Source: Olsenella_K sp051878835 (GTDB lineage: Bacteria > Actinomycetota > Coriobacteriia > Coriobacteriales > Atopobiaceae). From it: a stretch of DNA of 64,000 bases. The stretch is from assembly GCA_051878835.1 (NCBI GenBank), contig JBJEKW010000015.1, positions 1-64,000 on the forward strand, read 5' to 3'. Each line of letters starts with the position of its first letter. Position 1 is the first letter of the stretch. Shown in pieces: positions 24,843 through 33,778 of the stretch. A program made the translations under genes and the position numbers. The notes beneath the pieces are model-generated. The model had not been told where the DNA came from and searched no databases. It saw nothing but the letters and a program-made list of their open reading frames with translations.

Positions 24843-26340
24843 TGCGCTTCCTCATGCTCGCGGCCGCAAGAGCCACGCCGCCAACAGCGGCAGCGCCTGC
24901 AAGGGCGACCATCGGGGTGATGTTGGTGGAGATGCCGTTATCAGGAACTGCGTTGGCAGTATTGGTGAATGCGGCCGTCGTGGTGTGGCCCTTAGCAATA
25001 GTCACAGTTTCGGGATCGGTCGACTTCGCATCGCTACTCTCGTCCTTGACCGTATCTGCATTGTGACCGTCGACAGAGACCGTAGTCGATGTCTTCGCGT
25101 TTCCGCTAAGACCAGTCTCCCGGATATCAATATGGGCACCGACGGGAAGGCCATTGATGGTCTTGCTCTCGCCATCCTTCAGCTGGAACGTCGCAACACC
25201 GTTGCTATCGAACGCCACGCCGCCATAGGTATTACCAGCAAGCGCGGAGCAAGTCAGCTGGAAGGTGAACTCTTCATTCTTGTTTGCTGCGCTGCCGGCC
25301 ACATGCTTTGAAACAGTAAGGTTGCCGGTCTGAGCTACATAGTGGCCATAGAACGTCATGTTTCCGGTAACCGTGCCAGTCGAGAAGTCAGCCTTCTGGG
25401 TGCAGGCAGAGTCGGTGTACCAGCCATCGAACTCGTAGGTCACGCCGTTGACGGTCTTCGTCTGAGTGAAGTCCGTGGGCGTATCGTAGGACGGTTGGGT
25501 GATGCTGCTGAGGGCCGAGTTCTTCTTCACACGCTTAGACCAGCCCTCCTCGGTCACGAATCCCTGATTGTCATCGGGATAATCGACTGCAAAGGTAACT
25601 GTGGCATAGTTGTCTGACGAATTGAGAACGAGCGTATGGTCAAAGTGGTACGTATGGCCAGAAGCTGTTGGGTTGTAGTTATTGTTTCCGGCATTTGCAC
25701 CATCGGCTACAACGTAGCGCATATCAACCAGCGTGTAGTAACCCTCAGTATTCTCGTTGCCAGAGCCAGGAGCAGCATACTGATACGTCACTCCATTGTA
25801 GGTGATGGAAGGCGGCGTCACAGCACTGATGGTCGCACCGGAAAGATCGACCCTCCCTGTAGACAGGTAGCGTGGATTCCGCACATTGGAGCCAGAAACT
25901 GTTCCGACGCCAAGTCCATACCAGCTGGCATTTGCATCGCCACTGCCATCGGCATCATGGCCCGGGATCAGTGCGTACCAGTAAATGTCGTACGAGGTGC
26001 CATTAGCAGCCGCCAAAGTAGCAGAAAGGTTGCTAGTGGCAGCAACAGCCGCAGCCTGGGGCTGCGAGCTGTCATTGCTTGACTGGTCAGTGCTAGCTAC
26101 GGATGCCGTAGCCTCATTCGACTGCTCGTCACTCTGCTGAGTGCCCTGCACACCGACCGCCTCGCTGGCAGTCGAAGCACTATCAGTAGAGCTAACGGAC
26201 TCAGTCGTAGCAGCGGCGTCAGAACCAGTGGTATCCTCATCGGCCTTCGCATACGTGAAGGATGCAACAAGCCCAAAGACCAGCACGGCCGCAAGCAGTA
26301 CGCCCTGCAATGCCCTTCTTGTCCTACTTGTGTTTCTCAT
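24820..26340 (-). CDS. pilus tip/adhesin protein with InlB-type and FctA-type repeats
   Basis: A 506-residue secreted surface protein, first gene of the pilus operon. Signal peptide about 1-33 (FTYAKA), then a Ser/Thr/Asp/Gln-rich stretch (34-100) and a large unrecognised beta domain (about 105-265). Next comes an InlB_B-like repeat (about 285-345, FDGWYTDSACTQKADF and MTFYGHY), then one FctA-like domain starting NLTVSKHVAGSAANKNEEF. The C-terminal signal has VPDNGI, a hydrophobic helix and the tail MRKRNGERKER. The motif VPDNG is not LPXTG. The size and position fit an adhesin or tip pilin. AGGGGA precedes the ATG. GC is lower than in the flanking genes. Confidence 0.8.
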   Translation of the reverse strand: MRNTSRTRRALQGVLLAAVLVFGLVASFTYAKADEDTTGSDAAATTESVSSTDSASTASEAVGVQGTQQSDEQSNEATASVASTDQSSNDSSQPQAAAVAATSNLSATLAAANGTSYDIYWYALIPGHDADGSGDANASWYGLGVGTVSGSNVRNPRYLSTGRVDLSGATISAVTPPSITYNGVTYQYAAPGSGNENTEGYYTLVDMRYVVADGANAGNNNYNPTASGHTYHFDHTLVLNSSDNYATVTFAVDYPDDNQGFVTEEGWSKRVKKNSALSSITQPSYDTPTDFTQTKTVNGVTYEFDGWYTDSACTQKADFSTGTVTGNMTFYGHYVAQTGNLTVSKHVAGSAANKNEEFTFQLTCSALAGNTYGGVAFDSNGVATFQLKDGESKTINGLPVGAHIDIRETGLSGNAKTSTTVSVDGHNADTVKDESSDAKSTDPETVTIAKGHTTTAAFTNTANAVPDNGISTNITPMVALAGAAAVGGVALAAASMRKRNGERKER

Positions 26341-26791
26341 CGCGCTTGTCCCCTAACCTTCCAATGCGCTGTAACGTCAGTCCGGATTGCTCGGTTCGCT
26401 TGATACGTGCTAGTGCGGGCATTCTCGTATTTGTATTTCTAGCAGGAAAGTGTTGCTATTGTCCGTTCTCGGTCCAAATAGCATCGTTCCATGACTAAAG
26501 GGAACGGGGGGGGCGGCGCTATCGTGCGTTTTAAGCCGATTTTATGAACGTTTGGCTAGTTGCTTTCAGCTTTTCTTCTCAACAGCGCAGTGGGGCACGA
26601 GCGGAAAATCGCCCACAAGTCAATGGTCGGCCGACGGTCCCCACCACACTGGTTAGCCTAGGTGTGCAGCGGGTGACCGAATTTCTTCCCGCGTTAACGC
26701 GCGTCGGGCTATCCTCTTAATGGTGTTAGCCATGGTTGCTTAAATATGGCTAAACACAATACAGGTTCATGATCGCGGGGAAGGCGTAGTC
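26341..26791. promoter_or_regulatory. divergent control region, pilus operon / LytTR regulator
   Basis: A gene-free, relatively A/T-rich region. At 26547-26555 AACGTTTGG fully fits the LytTR half-site pattern (W-M-M-GTT-N-R-K); a weaker copy TGCGTTTTA lies 22 bases upstream, the spacing expected for LytTR dimers. A palindrome TTAGCCAT-N12-ATGGCTAA (26726-26753) lies just upstream of the regulator. A run of G (about 26505-26512) is also present. Binding is inferred, not shown. Confidence 0.5.
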
Positions 26792-27622
26792 ATGGGCATG
26801 GATGTATTCGGTATGTCGCGCGACTTTATCGAGCGACTATGGCAGGGGGACGTCGAGTGCTGCGTTCGCCTGCTGGACGACGAATTCTCGTTCGTCGGTC
26901 CGTTCTCGGGGCCCCTGGGCACAGACCCCCAGCAAATCGTGGACTTCTGCGCCAGGGCAAAGCCCATCGCGAAGATGCTGCGCTTCCAGGTGCAGGGGGT
27001 GCGAGACGTGTACAGCGACGCTCGTACCTCCGTCATCCTTTTGGTGGGGCAGGCGTTTTCGGACGGAAGCTCAGCAGCCCATTCCAGCTTTCGATGCACA
27101 TTCGTTTGGCATCTGTTGGGCGACGAGCCCAGGCTGGCGCACCTGCACATCTCGGTCCCCATGCTGGTGGCCGCAACGGACGGTGTGCACGAGCTGGCGC
27201 AGGCGGATCCTTCACACGGCCCTGCCAACAATTCCGGCCCACAAGACGGCTGCGCCCCGGTGGTGCTGCGCGACACGAGCGGACAGACTCACATCCTGGG
27301 AATGCGGCAGACTACGTATCTGGAGAGCCTGCACCAGTACACGCTTGTGCACGTAATTGGCGGCTCGTTCAAGGTGCGTGCCTCCCTGTCCAGCGTGCTG
27401 ACGCGCTTCCCTGCCTACTTTGTGCGCGTCCATCGCAGCTACGCGGTGAACTCCCTGCTGGTCAAGGGCATCAGCGGCAGCGAGATTCGCCTGTCCGACG
27501 GCTCGCGCGTCCCCATACCGACGAAGCGAGCCGGGCAGGTGAAGTCCGAGGTGCTGCAGGCCATGACCGACGCGTTCTCGAACCAGAGCACCCACGAGCT
27601 GCAGTCGGGGAAGATCCGCTAG
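26792..27622 (+). CDS. NTF2/SnoaL-like domain fused to LytTR DNA-binding domain, transcriptional regulator
   Basis: A 276-residue cytoplasmic regulator. Residues about 8-125 look like an NTF2/SnoaL-type cone (FIERLWQGDVECCVRLLDDEFSFVGP split over the start, FRCTFVWHLLGDEPRLAHLHIS), a fold that can bind small molecules. Residues about 165-255 form a LytTR domain (TTYLESLHQYTLVHVIGG, FPAYFVRVHRSYAVN, VPIPTKRA). There is no phosphoacceptor receiver domain, so it is not a classic AgrA-type response regulator. GGGGAAGG lies seven bases before the ATG at 26792. It is divergent from the pilus operon and is its likely regulator. The ligand, if any, is unknown. Confidence 0.8.
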   Translation: MGMDVFGMSRDFIERLWQGDVECCVRLLDDEFSFVGPFSGPLGTDPQQIVDFCARAKPIAKMLRFQVQGVRDVYSDARTSVILLVGQAFSDGSSAAHSSFRCTFVWHLLGDEPRLAHLHISVPMLVAATDGVHELAQADPSHGPANNSGPQDGCAPVVLRDTSGQTHILGMRQTTYLESLHQYTLVHVIGGSFKVRASLSSVLTRFPAYFVRVHRSYAVNSLLVKGISGSEIRLSDGSRVPIPTKRAGQVKSEVLQAMTDAFSNQSTHELQSGKIR

Positions 27623-27728
27623 CGGGCGGGCGCGGGCGGGCGGGGCGTGGATGGGGCGCGGACGGGGCAGCGGAGGCTCCACCGGAGGCTCCCCTCGCCG
27701 GCCTCTCTCCAGGGGCATCGTTCGGTCA

Positions 27729-27762
27729 CGCTACCCGTATGGCCACGCTACCCGTATGGCCA
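27729..27762. repeat. two 17-bp tandem units
   Basis: Two exact copies of CGCTACCCGTATGGCCA lie downstream of the LytTR gene. A third degenerate copy follows. Confidence 0.7.
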
Positions 27763-27797
27763 CGCCGCCCGCGTGACTGCACCCGTGCCGTCTATGC

Positions 27798-28030
27798 GGT
27801 CATTTGCCTATACGAAAAAGTGGTGCCATACGAGAGCCCCCGAAAGATGGCATTTTGTCACAGGGATATGACCGCCCAAGGCGTCTTAGGAGGTCGTTTC
27901 CCTGTGACAAAATGTCGGTCCGACAACGTCCGCTACCGAGACGTTATTTGGGACCCCTGTTAGAGGTCATTTGCCTGTGACAAAATGACGATTCCGCCAC
28001 GGGCATACATTTTGGTATAGGCATGTGACC
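27798..28030. repeat. island E: five 23-bp units in alternating orientation
   Basis: Five copies of a 23-base unit beginning GGTCATTTGCCTGTGAC and ending AAAATG. Plus orientation: 27798 (diverged), 27892, 27965. Minus orientation: 27851, 28008. Neighbouring opposite copies (27851/27892 and 27965/28008) form inverted pairs. There is no gene in the region. Confidence 0.75.
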
Positions 28031-28139
28031 GCCAGGACGCCTCCACACAGAAGGGGCCCACCCCCTACTGCTGAAGTCTGCGCCTTCAATCGCCGACGCA
28101 TGGCCGCCGGGCGCTTGCGCACGTGAGTGCTCACGTGAG

Positions 28140-28720
28140 CGCGCACGTCACCATCTACTTGCGTGCTCACACCTCGGAGTTCCGCAGAGCGCTTTGAAGA
28201 ACTTGGACCTCTGGCAGTACCCACAACTGTGTGGTCGCCATTGGCAGACCCTCAGCCACGTGGCCAGCACCTCTGCTTCCATCCCCCGGTGCAGAGTCCA
28301 CAGATATGGGCGCCCACACCTGGCTTTTCCGCAGACGCTTCTGCAAAAGTCGGACCTTCGGGCGCCCACACCTCCGAGTTTTGCAGAGGCGCGATTTACC
28401 CCTCTCGCAAAAGCCCAGGTAGCAGGCTCGTCGATTCTGAAGCGCTGATTTCTGAATGCAGAAGTCGGACCTGTGGGCGCTCACACCTGCCACCTTTGCA
28501 GAAGGTGCTGCATAAGTCGGAGCTGTGGGCGCTCATACCTCGGACTTCTGCAGAAATCTCTGCAGAAGTCGGACCCGTGGGTGCCACACCCCGGGCGTGG
28601 GCGCCCACGACTGGGTATTTCGCAGCCTGCTGGATTCCGGTGGACCGCGCGACAGCGGGTTCCACTTGGGATATGACCCCCCGCCAGCCAAGACACGACA
28701 CTTTGACTCGGCCGCAGCTG
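28140..28720. repeat. intergenic repeat island C (TGCAGAAGTCGGACC / GGGCGCCCAC)
   Basis: Repeated blocks join a TCTGCAGAAGTCGGACC arm, a GTGGGCGCCCAC palindrome and a returning arm. The clearest hairpin is CTTCTGCAGA-AATC-TCTGCAGAAG at 28545-28568; GGGCGCCC palindromes are at 28308, 28360 and 28599. The segment CCCCTCTCGCAAAAG (28399-28413) recurs exactly in island D. No gene is supportable here. Confidence 0.75.
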
Positions 28721-28792
28721 AGTGAGCGCGTCAACTCTAGGGCCCCAGAAGCAACCAGAGAGCTCCGTCGGCCCAGCGCTGCCCTTCTTGCT

Positions 28793-28833
28793 AAAAAAAG
28801 ACGCCCCGCCGGAGTCGAGGCTCCAGCGGGGCG
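28793..28833 (-). terminator. terminator of the GH13-GH77 gene
   Basis: Arms CGCCCCGCCGGAG and CTCCAGCGGGGCG (one G-U) are followed on the minus strand by a run of seven T. It lies about 130 bases past the stop codon at 28963. Confidence 0.85.
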
Positions 28834-28962
28834 CATGTTGTGACTGTTGCGCGCGCGATTGTGGCGTAGGCGCAGCTGTGGTGCGAGGGTGGCGGTCCCA
28901 TGCGGCGTAGGCGCGGGCGCGACGCGGGCACGCCTACGCCTGCGCCGGGCAAGAAGAACTCC

Positions 28963-31900
28963 CTACTCGCTGCTCTTCTTGCTCGCAGCGTCCTGCGTAT
29001 CCGCGGCAGCGTCCGAACCCGCAGCGGCCTTCGGCAGCTTCAGCGCGCGGTCGGAGTCGCGCGCCAGCTCGGCCAGGAAGGTGCGGCTGGCCTCGACGCT
29101 GCCCAGGTCAGCCTGCCAGGTCCAGTTGCCCTCGGCCACGCCCGGCATGTTCATGCGGGCCGAATCATCCAGCGACAGCACGTCCTGCAGCGGCACCATC
29201 ACCACGTCGGCCAACGAGTTCAGGCACTTCTTCATCAGGTCGTAGAACAGCAGGTCGGGGTTGTCGCCCTGGAAGCGCGACTTCACCCAGCCCATCAGGG
29301 TCTGCGTGTCGTGCGTGCCCGTGTAGCAGATCTTTCCGCGGGCCGGCTTGTACTCCTGGCGCACGTCTCCATTGTAGAACTGCACCACGTCCATGCCCGG
29401 GAAGCCGGTGCTGGCCACCAGCATGCGCACGGCCGGCGTGACCACGCCCAGGTCCTCTCCGATGAACGGCAGGTCGCCAAAGTGGCGATGCACCGCCTGG
29501 AACAGGTCCAGGCCCGGGCCAAAGTGCCAGGCGCCTTCCTTCGCGGTCTTCCCCTCGGGAATGACGTAGTAGGACGAGAAGCCCAGGAAGTGGTCCAGGC
29601 GCACGTAGTCGTACAAGTGAATCATGCGGTCCAGCCTGCGGATCCACCACTCGTAGCCCGTGGACTTGAGGTAGTCCCAGCGATACGTGGGGTTGCCCCA
29701 CATCTGGCCGTCCTCCGAGAACGAGTCGGGCGGCGCGCCGGCCATGCCGCAGGGCTGGCCCTCGGGATCCAGGTCGAACACGTCGCGATCGCACCACACG
29801 TCCGAGCTGTCCAGCGACACGTACATCGGGATGTCGCCGATGATCTTTATGCCGCGCTCGTTGGCGTAGGCGCGCAGCTCGTCCCACTGCTGCTCGAATA
29901 TGTATTGCACCTGGCGATGCAGCTCGAAGGAGTCGCGCAGCTCGGGCCTGCGGCTGAGCGCGGGAGCGTAGTCGCGGTACTCGTCGGGCCACATCTGCCA
30001 CGGCACGGCATCGCCCACCTGCTCCTTTATGGCGCGGAAGGTGGCGTACGGGCGCAGCCACTCGTCGTTGTCGGCGCAGAACTTGGCGTAGGCCTTGCGG
30101 TCGATGCCGTCCAGCAGCTGGTCCAGCTGGGTGTCCAGGCCCTCGATCAGGAACGGGTTGCCCGCGAAGGCCGACAGGCCCGCGTACGGGGAGCCCAGGT
30201 TGTCCGTCGGGTTCACCGGCAGCACCTGCCAGTAGCTCTGGCCGCAGTCTGCCAGGTAGTCCACGAAGGCCTTGGCCGGGGTGCCCAGCGTGCCGGGGCG
30301 ACCGGCGTTGGGCATGGAGGTTATGTGGCACAGCACGCCCATGCCGCGCTCCATCGGACGCTGCAGGCGCTGGCGCTTGTGGAAGTACAGCACCGAGGTG
30401 CCCAGCGGCCACAGGAACACGCTGCACTTGCCGTCGGCCACTTCGGGCGTGGTGCCCTGGACGATGTCGTCCACCTGCTCGTCCGCCATGGGCACCTGCA
30501 CCGTGGCCGACTGGGTCAGGCTGGCGTTGGCCAGCACGCACACGGTGTTCTGCCCGTCGCTGCGGGTGAATCCAAACACGTGCTCACCCAGCGAGAAGGG
30601 CTTGAAGTCGCCGTCGGTAAAGACGGGCAGACTCTTGCGCACGGCGATGGCGTTGCGGTAGATGTCACGGCAGTTCTTGTCCTCGTGACCCCAGGGATAA
30701 GCCGAGCGGTTGTACGGGTCGGTGTAGCCCTCGACGCCCGCCTCGTCTCCGTAGTACACGCAGGGCACGCCGGGCATGGTCATCTGCAGCAGCGCGGCCA
30801 CCCACAGGCGACTGACGGCCAGGCCACGCTGGTCCTTGCTCATGCGGTAGTGGTACATCTGGTCGTCGGACAGCGTCTCCTTCGCGGGGCAGTTGCCCAG
30901 CATGGTCAGCAGGCGCTCGCGGTCATGGCTGCCCAGCAGGTTGAGCTCGCTGTAGAAGGCGTCGGTGGGATAGTTCTCGCGCAGGGTCTCCAGCTGGTCG
31001 GCAAACTGCTGAGCGGTGATGCGCAGGTTCAGGAAGTCCAGCATGGCGGTGCGGAACGGGTAGTTCATGGTCCCGTCCAGCTCCTTGCCCTGCAGGTACT
31101 TGCGCAGCACGCCGTAGCTGCGCTTGTTTGACGCGTCCTCCCAGACCTCGCCTATGAGCACGGCATCGGGCTTCTCGGCCAGGGCCGCCTCCTTGATGGC
31201 GACGATGAAGTCGTCGGGAAGCTCGTCCGCCACGTCCAGGCGCCAGCCGCTGGCACCCAGGCGCAGCCACTTGCGCACGACGCCGTTCTTGCCGCAGATG
31301 AACTCGCGATAGCCGGGGTCCTCTTCCTCGACGTCGGGTAGGTCGTCCACGCCCCACCAGCTCTGGTAGTTGTGACGGTCCTCGTCCGAGAACTTGTACC
31401 AGCTGGCGTAGGGGGACTTGTCGCTTTGGTAGGCGCCCAGCGTGGGGTAGTTGCCGTACTTGTTGAAGTAGCGCGAGTCGCAGCCGGTGTGGTTGAACAC
31501 GCCGTCCAGGATGATCTTTATGCCCATGGCGTTGGCGTCGGCGCACAGGCGCTTGAACGACTCCTCGTCGCCCAGCATGGGATCGATCTTCTGGTAGTCG
31601 GCCGTATCGTAGCGGTGGTTGCTCGCCGCCTCAAAAATGGGGTTCAGGTAGATGACGGTGATGCCCAGGGCCGCCAGGTAGTCCAGCTTTTCTCGGATGC
31701 CCTCCAGGGTGCCGCCGTAGAAGTCCCAGACCGAGATGCGGCCGTAGTTGTCCTTGCGGTAGTGTGGCACGGTGTCCCAGTCGGCCACCAGGTCGCGCTC
31801 GGGACCCTTGCGCTCGCCCTCCAGGGCGTCACGCACGCGGCGCTCCCAGTCCTTGCCGCGGTTGAAGCGGTCGGGGAAGATCTGGTACACGACGCCGTTG

Positions 31901-32292
31901 CGGTACCACTCGGGCTTGACCTCGCGGGGCTCGTACACCGTGATCTGGAACGAGTCGGGGTCGCCGTAGGCAAAGGCGCCCTCGCCCACACGGCACTCGG
32001 GGCGAGCGCCATAGCGCCACACCGCGCCGTCGTCGGCCGTTATCTGGAAGCTGTACCAGATGATCTCGGTCTGCTTCGGGGTAAACGAAGCCGAGAAGTG
32101 CACGTGGTCGCCCTCGCGCTGGCCCTCCATGTCCAGGAGGGTCTCTCCGTCGTCGTCGACCCAAAGGCGCACCTTCGCGCTGGGATGCTGAACGTCCCAG
32201 ACGTCGATGCCCAGCGTGATCTCACCGCCCAGGGGCGCTGCGCCAAAAGGCTGCCTGTAGAGTGGATCGGACGTACAATGCTTTGCTCTCAC
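28963..32292 (-). CDS. bifunctional GH13 alpha-glucan hydrolase / GH77 4-alpha-glucanotransferase
   Basis: A fusion of two enzymes of starch or glycogen breakdown, 1109 residues. The N-terminal half (about 1-630) is a GH13 enzyme of neopullulanase/cyclomaltodextrinase type: a starch-binding N-domain, YQIFPDRFNRG, ILDGVFNHTG, nucleophile Asp in GWRLDVADE, acid/base Glu in VLIGEVWED and third Asp in LLGSHDRER. The C-terminal half (about 640-1075) is MalQ-like GH77: HITSMPN, nucleophile Asp in YVRLDHFLGF, Glu in PFIGEDLG and Asp in TGTHDTQT. A Ser/Asp/Ala/Lys tail ends it. The GTG at 32292 is preferred over a GTG at 32337 because AGGCAGG precedes it. Likely debranches limit dextrins left by GlgP. 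No signal peptide, so cytoplasmic. Confidence 0.9.
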   Translation of the reverse strand: MRAKHCTSDPLYRQPFGAAPLGGEITLGIDVWDVQHPSAKVRLWVDDDGETLLDMEGQREGDHVHFSASFTPKQTEIIWYSFQITADDGAVWRYGARPECRVGEGAFAYGDPDSFQITVYEPREVKPEWYRNGVVYQIFPDRFNRGKDWERRVRDALEGERKGPERDLVADWDTVPHYRKDNYGRISVWDFYGGTLEGIREKLDYLAALGITVIYLNPIFEAASNHRYDTADYQKIDPMLGDEESFKRLCADANAMGIKIILDGVFNHTGCDSRYFNKYGNYPTLGAYQSDKSPYASWYKFSDEDRHNYQSWWGVDDLPDVEEEDPGYREFICGKNGVVRKWLRLGASGWRLDVADELPDDFIVAIKEAALAEKPDAVLIGEVWEDASNKRSYGVLRKYLQGKELDGTMNYPFRTAMLDFLNLRITAQQFADQLETLRENYPTDAFYSELNLLGSHDRERLLTMLGNCPAKETLSDDQMYHYRMSKDQRGLAVSRLWVAALLQMTMPGVPCVYYGDEAGVEGYTDPYNRSAYPWGHEDKNCRDIYRNAIAVRKSLPVFTDGDFKPFSLGEHVFGFTRSDGQNTVCVLANASLTQSATVQVPMADEQVDDIVQGTTPEVADGKCSVFLWPLGTSVLYFHKRQRLQRPMERGMGVLCHITSMPNAGRPGTLGTPAKAFVDYLADCGQSYWQVLPVNPTDNLGSPYAGLSAFAGNPFLIEGLDTQLDQLLDGIDRKAYAKFCADNDEWLRPYATFRAIKEQVGDAVPWQMWPDEYRDYAPALSRRPELRDSFELHRQVQYIFEQQWDELRAYANERGIKIIGDIPMYVSLDSSDVWCDRDVFDLDPEGQPCGMAGAPPDSFSEDGQMWGNPTYRWDYLKSTGYEWWIRRLDRMIHLYDYVRLDHFLGFSSYYVIPEGKTAKEGAWHFGPGLDLFQAVHRHFGDLPFIGEDLGVVTPAVRMLVASTGFPGMDVVQFYNGDVRQEYKPARGKICYTGTHDTQTLMGWVKSRFQGDNPDLLFYDLMKKCLNSLADVVMVPLQDVLSLDDSARMNMPGVAEGNWTWQADLGSVEASRTFLAELARDSDRALKLPKAAAGSDAAADTQDAASKKSSE

Positions 32293-32900
32293 CGCAACTA
32301 CCTGCCTCGTTCTGTAGCACTCAAGGTTCAGACTCACTCAAAGCCCGAACTCACACAGCTCGGACTTTGGCAAGCCCAGGTTGCAGACCTCCCCCGACCT
32401 GCAGCCGGCCCCATGGCAGCACCGGGTGACGCCGTCGCGACGACGCGGTCGCGCCGTTCGACCTCACCGTTTCCGACGTGGCCGTGTCGCTCGGCCTCGC
32501 CGAGTTCGCGACTCAATCGATCTTCTCGACCTCGCCGCGCACCCGATTCGGTCGCACCTCAGGGCCTACCAATAATCGCTAGTATTTTACGTGCTGTCGA
32601 CCCGCAAAACAGAAAAAATAGCAGGTATCATGTCCGATATGCCATACCAATTTCGCCAGACGTCCTGAATGAGCTTCTCAGGCGGTCGTTCGTTCCTCAA
32701 AAACCCCGTAGCGGGTACTGCTGGCACTCGCCGGCTCATGCCCATCCGGTTCTTTCGTCCGTTCGCTAACCCTTATGCAGTCACAGGCAAGGTCGAGCCG
32801 AGCTACGATTACATAGCCGTACTCTTCCGGACGCGCGCACCACCTATCCACTGCCGACCCTGGTGATTGCATACCGCCACGCCAACTCGAAAGCCAACTA
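32293..32900. other. intergenic region upstream of the GH13-GH77 gene
   Basis: No gene is supported. An A/T-rich stretch around 32575-32660 stands out and may be the promoter region of the minus-strand fusion gene. Beyond 32900 the region merges into repeat island B1. Confidence 0.35.
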
Positions 32901-33400
32901 GAAAAGCGCTTAGAACTGGGAATATCCGCGCGCGCCCACCGCCCAGGTCCGGCGATGTCTGCGCACATGCCACCTATACCTGGCAATCTCGGCGCCCCCC
33001 TACGCCCCGACATGGCGATGCCGGCGCCCCAACCAGGAGTTAGCCTAGGCTACAAAGGTGTGTTTTCCCGATTGGGGCGCCCCAATCCGTGTGATTTGAA
33101 TCTTTATGCCAAGCATCTTTTATAAAGGCCCAGGTCAGAGGCTTGCTCTTCTTTCTGAGACCCTCTGGACCGTCAGATTTTCCTGATTGGGGCGCCCCAA
33201 TCTGGCAAATAGACCTCGATTTTCGCCCCCTTTTCCAGATTGGGGCGTCTAGGAAGCAGATTCCGACGGATTGGGGCGTACTTCCCCGAAGTTAACGTGC
33301 AGCGGACGCCCCAATCGGTGCATTTTCGTATGTTATCCATAGCTAACTGCTCGATTGGGGCGTCTGACTTTGTATATCAACCTGCCCAGAGCCGTCATCG
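32900..33400. repeat. intergenic repeat island B1 (GATTGGGGCGCCCCAATC)
   Basis: Two copies of the perfect 18-base palindrome GATTGGGGCGCCCCAATC (33070-33087 and 33185-33202), plus single arms GATTGGGGCG at 33238, 33269 and 33354 and the reverse arm at 33307. It also holds TTGAATCTTTATG and GTTAACGTGCA, which match the conserved parts of islands B2 and B3, so it is a diverged relative. Confidence 0.75.
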
Positions 33401-33585
33401 GCTACCGCGGGGTGGCGCCTCCGATAGGAGGCATTCTGCAAGACAGTGCCAGCGGGTGGCGCAAGCAAAGCAGACAGGCGATGCCGACGGGAGCAGGCAC
33501 GAAGGGGATGCCGAATGCGCGATTGGTCGACAGCGGACGACGTTGGCGTGCACAAGCGACGGCGACTGGCGACATCCGTGTCTTT

Positions 33586-33626
33586 AAAGAGAAGAGCGGC
33601 GCCGCCTGAAGTGGACGACGCCGCTG
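33586..33626 (-). terminator. terminator of the glycogen operon
   Basis: The stem AGCGGCGCCGCCT / GGACGACGCCGCT (with G-U pairs) is followed on the minus strand by a TCTTCTCTTT run. It lies about 155 bases past the glgA stop. Confidence 0.7.
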
Positions 33627-33663
33627 ATGCTGCCTGGAGCCTAGCCTCCGAGATTGTGGGACC

Positions 33664-33752
33664 TGGTTTCGGAATCGAAGGGTGGATCCGGTTTCGGGAC
33701 CGATGGTCGGTCCCGCGCCTGGGCCGATAGATGAACCCGGTTTCGGGACCAA
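33664..33752. repeat. three copies of CGGTTTCGGGACC
   Basis: Degenerate direct copies of (C/T)GGTTTCGGGACC lie at about 33664, 33688 and 33739, just downstream of glgA, with the palindrome GGGACCGATGGTCGGTCCC between them. Confidence 0.55.
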
Positions 33753-33778
33753 CGTGCGTTCCGGCCGGAGCCCCGACC

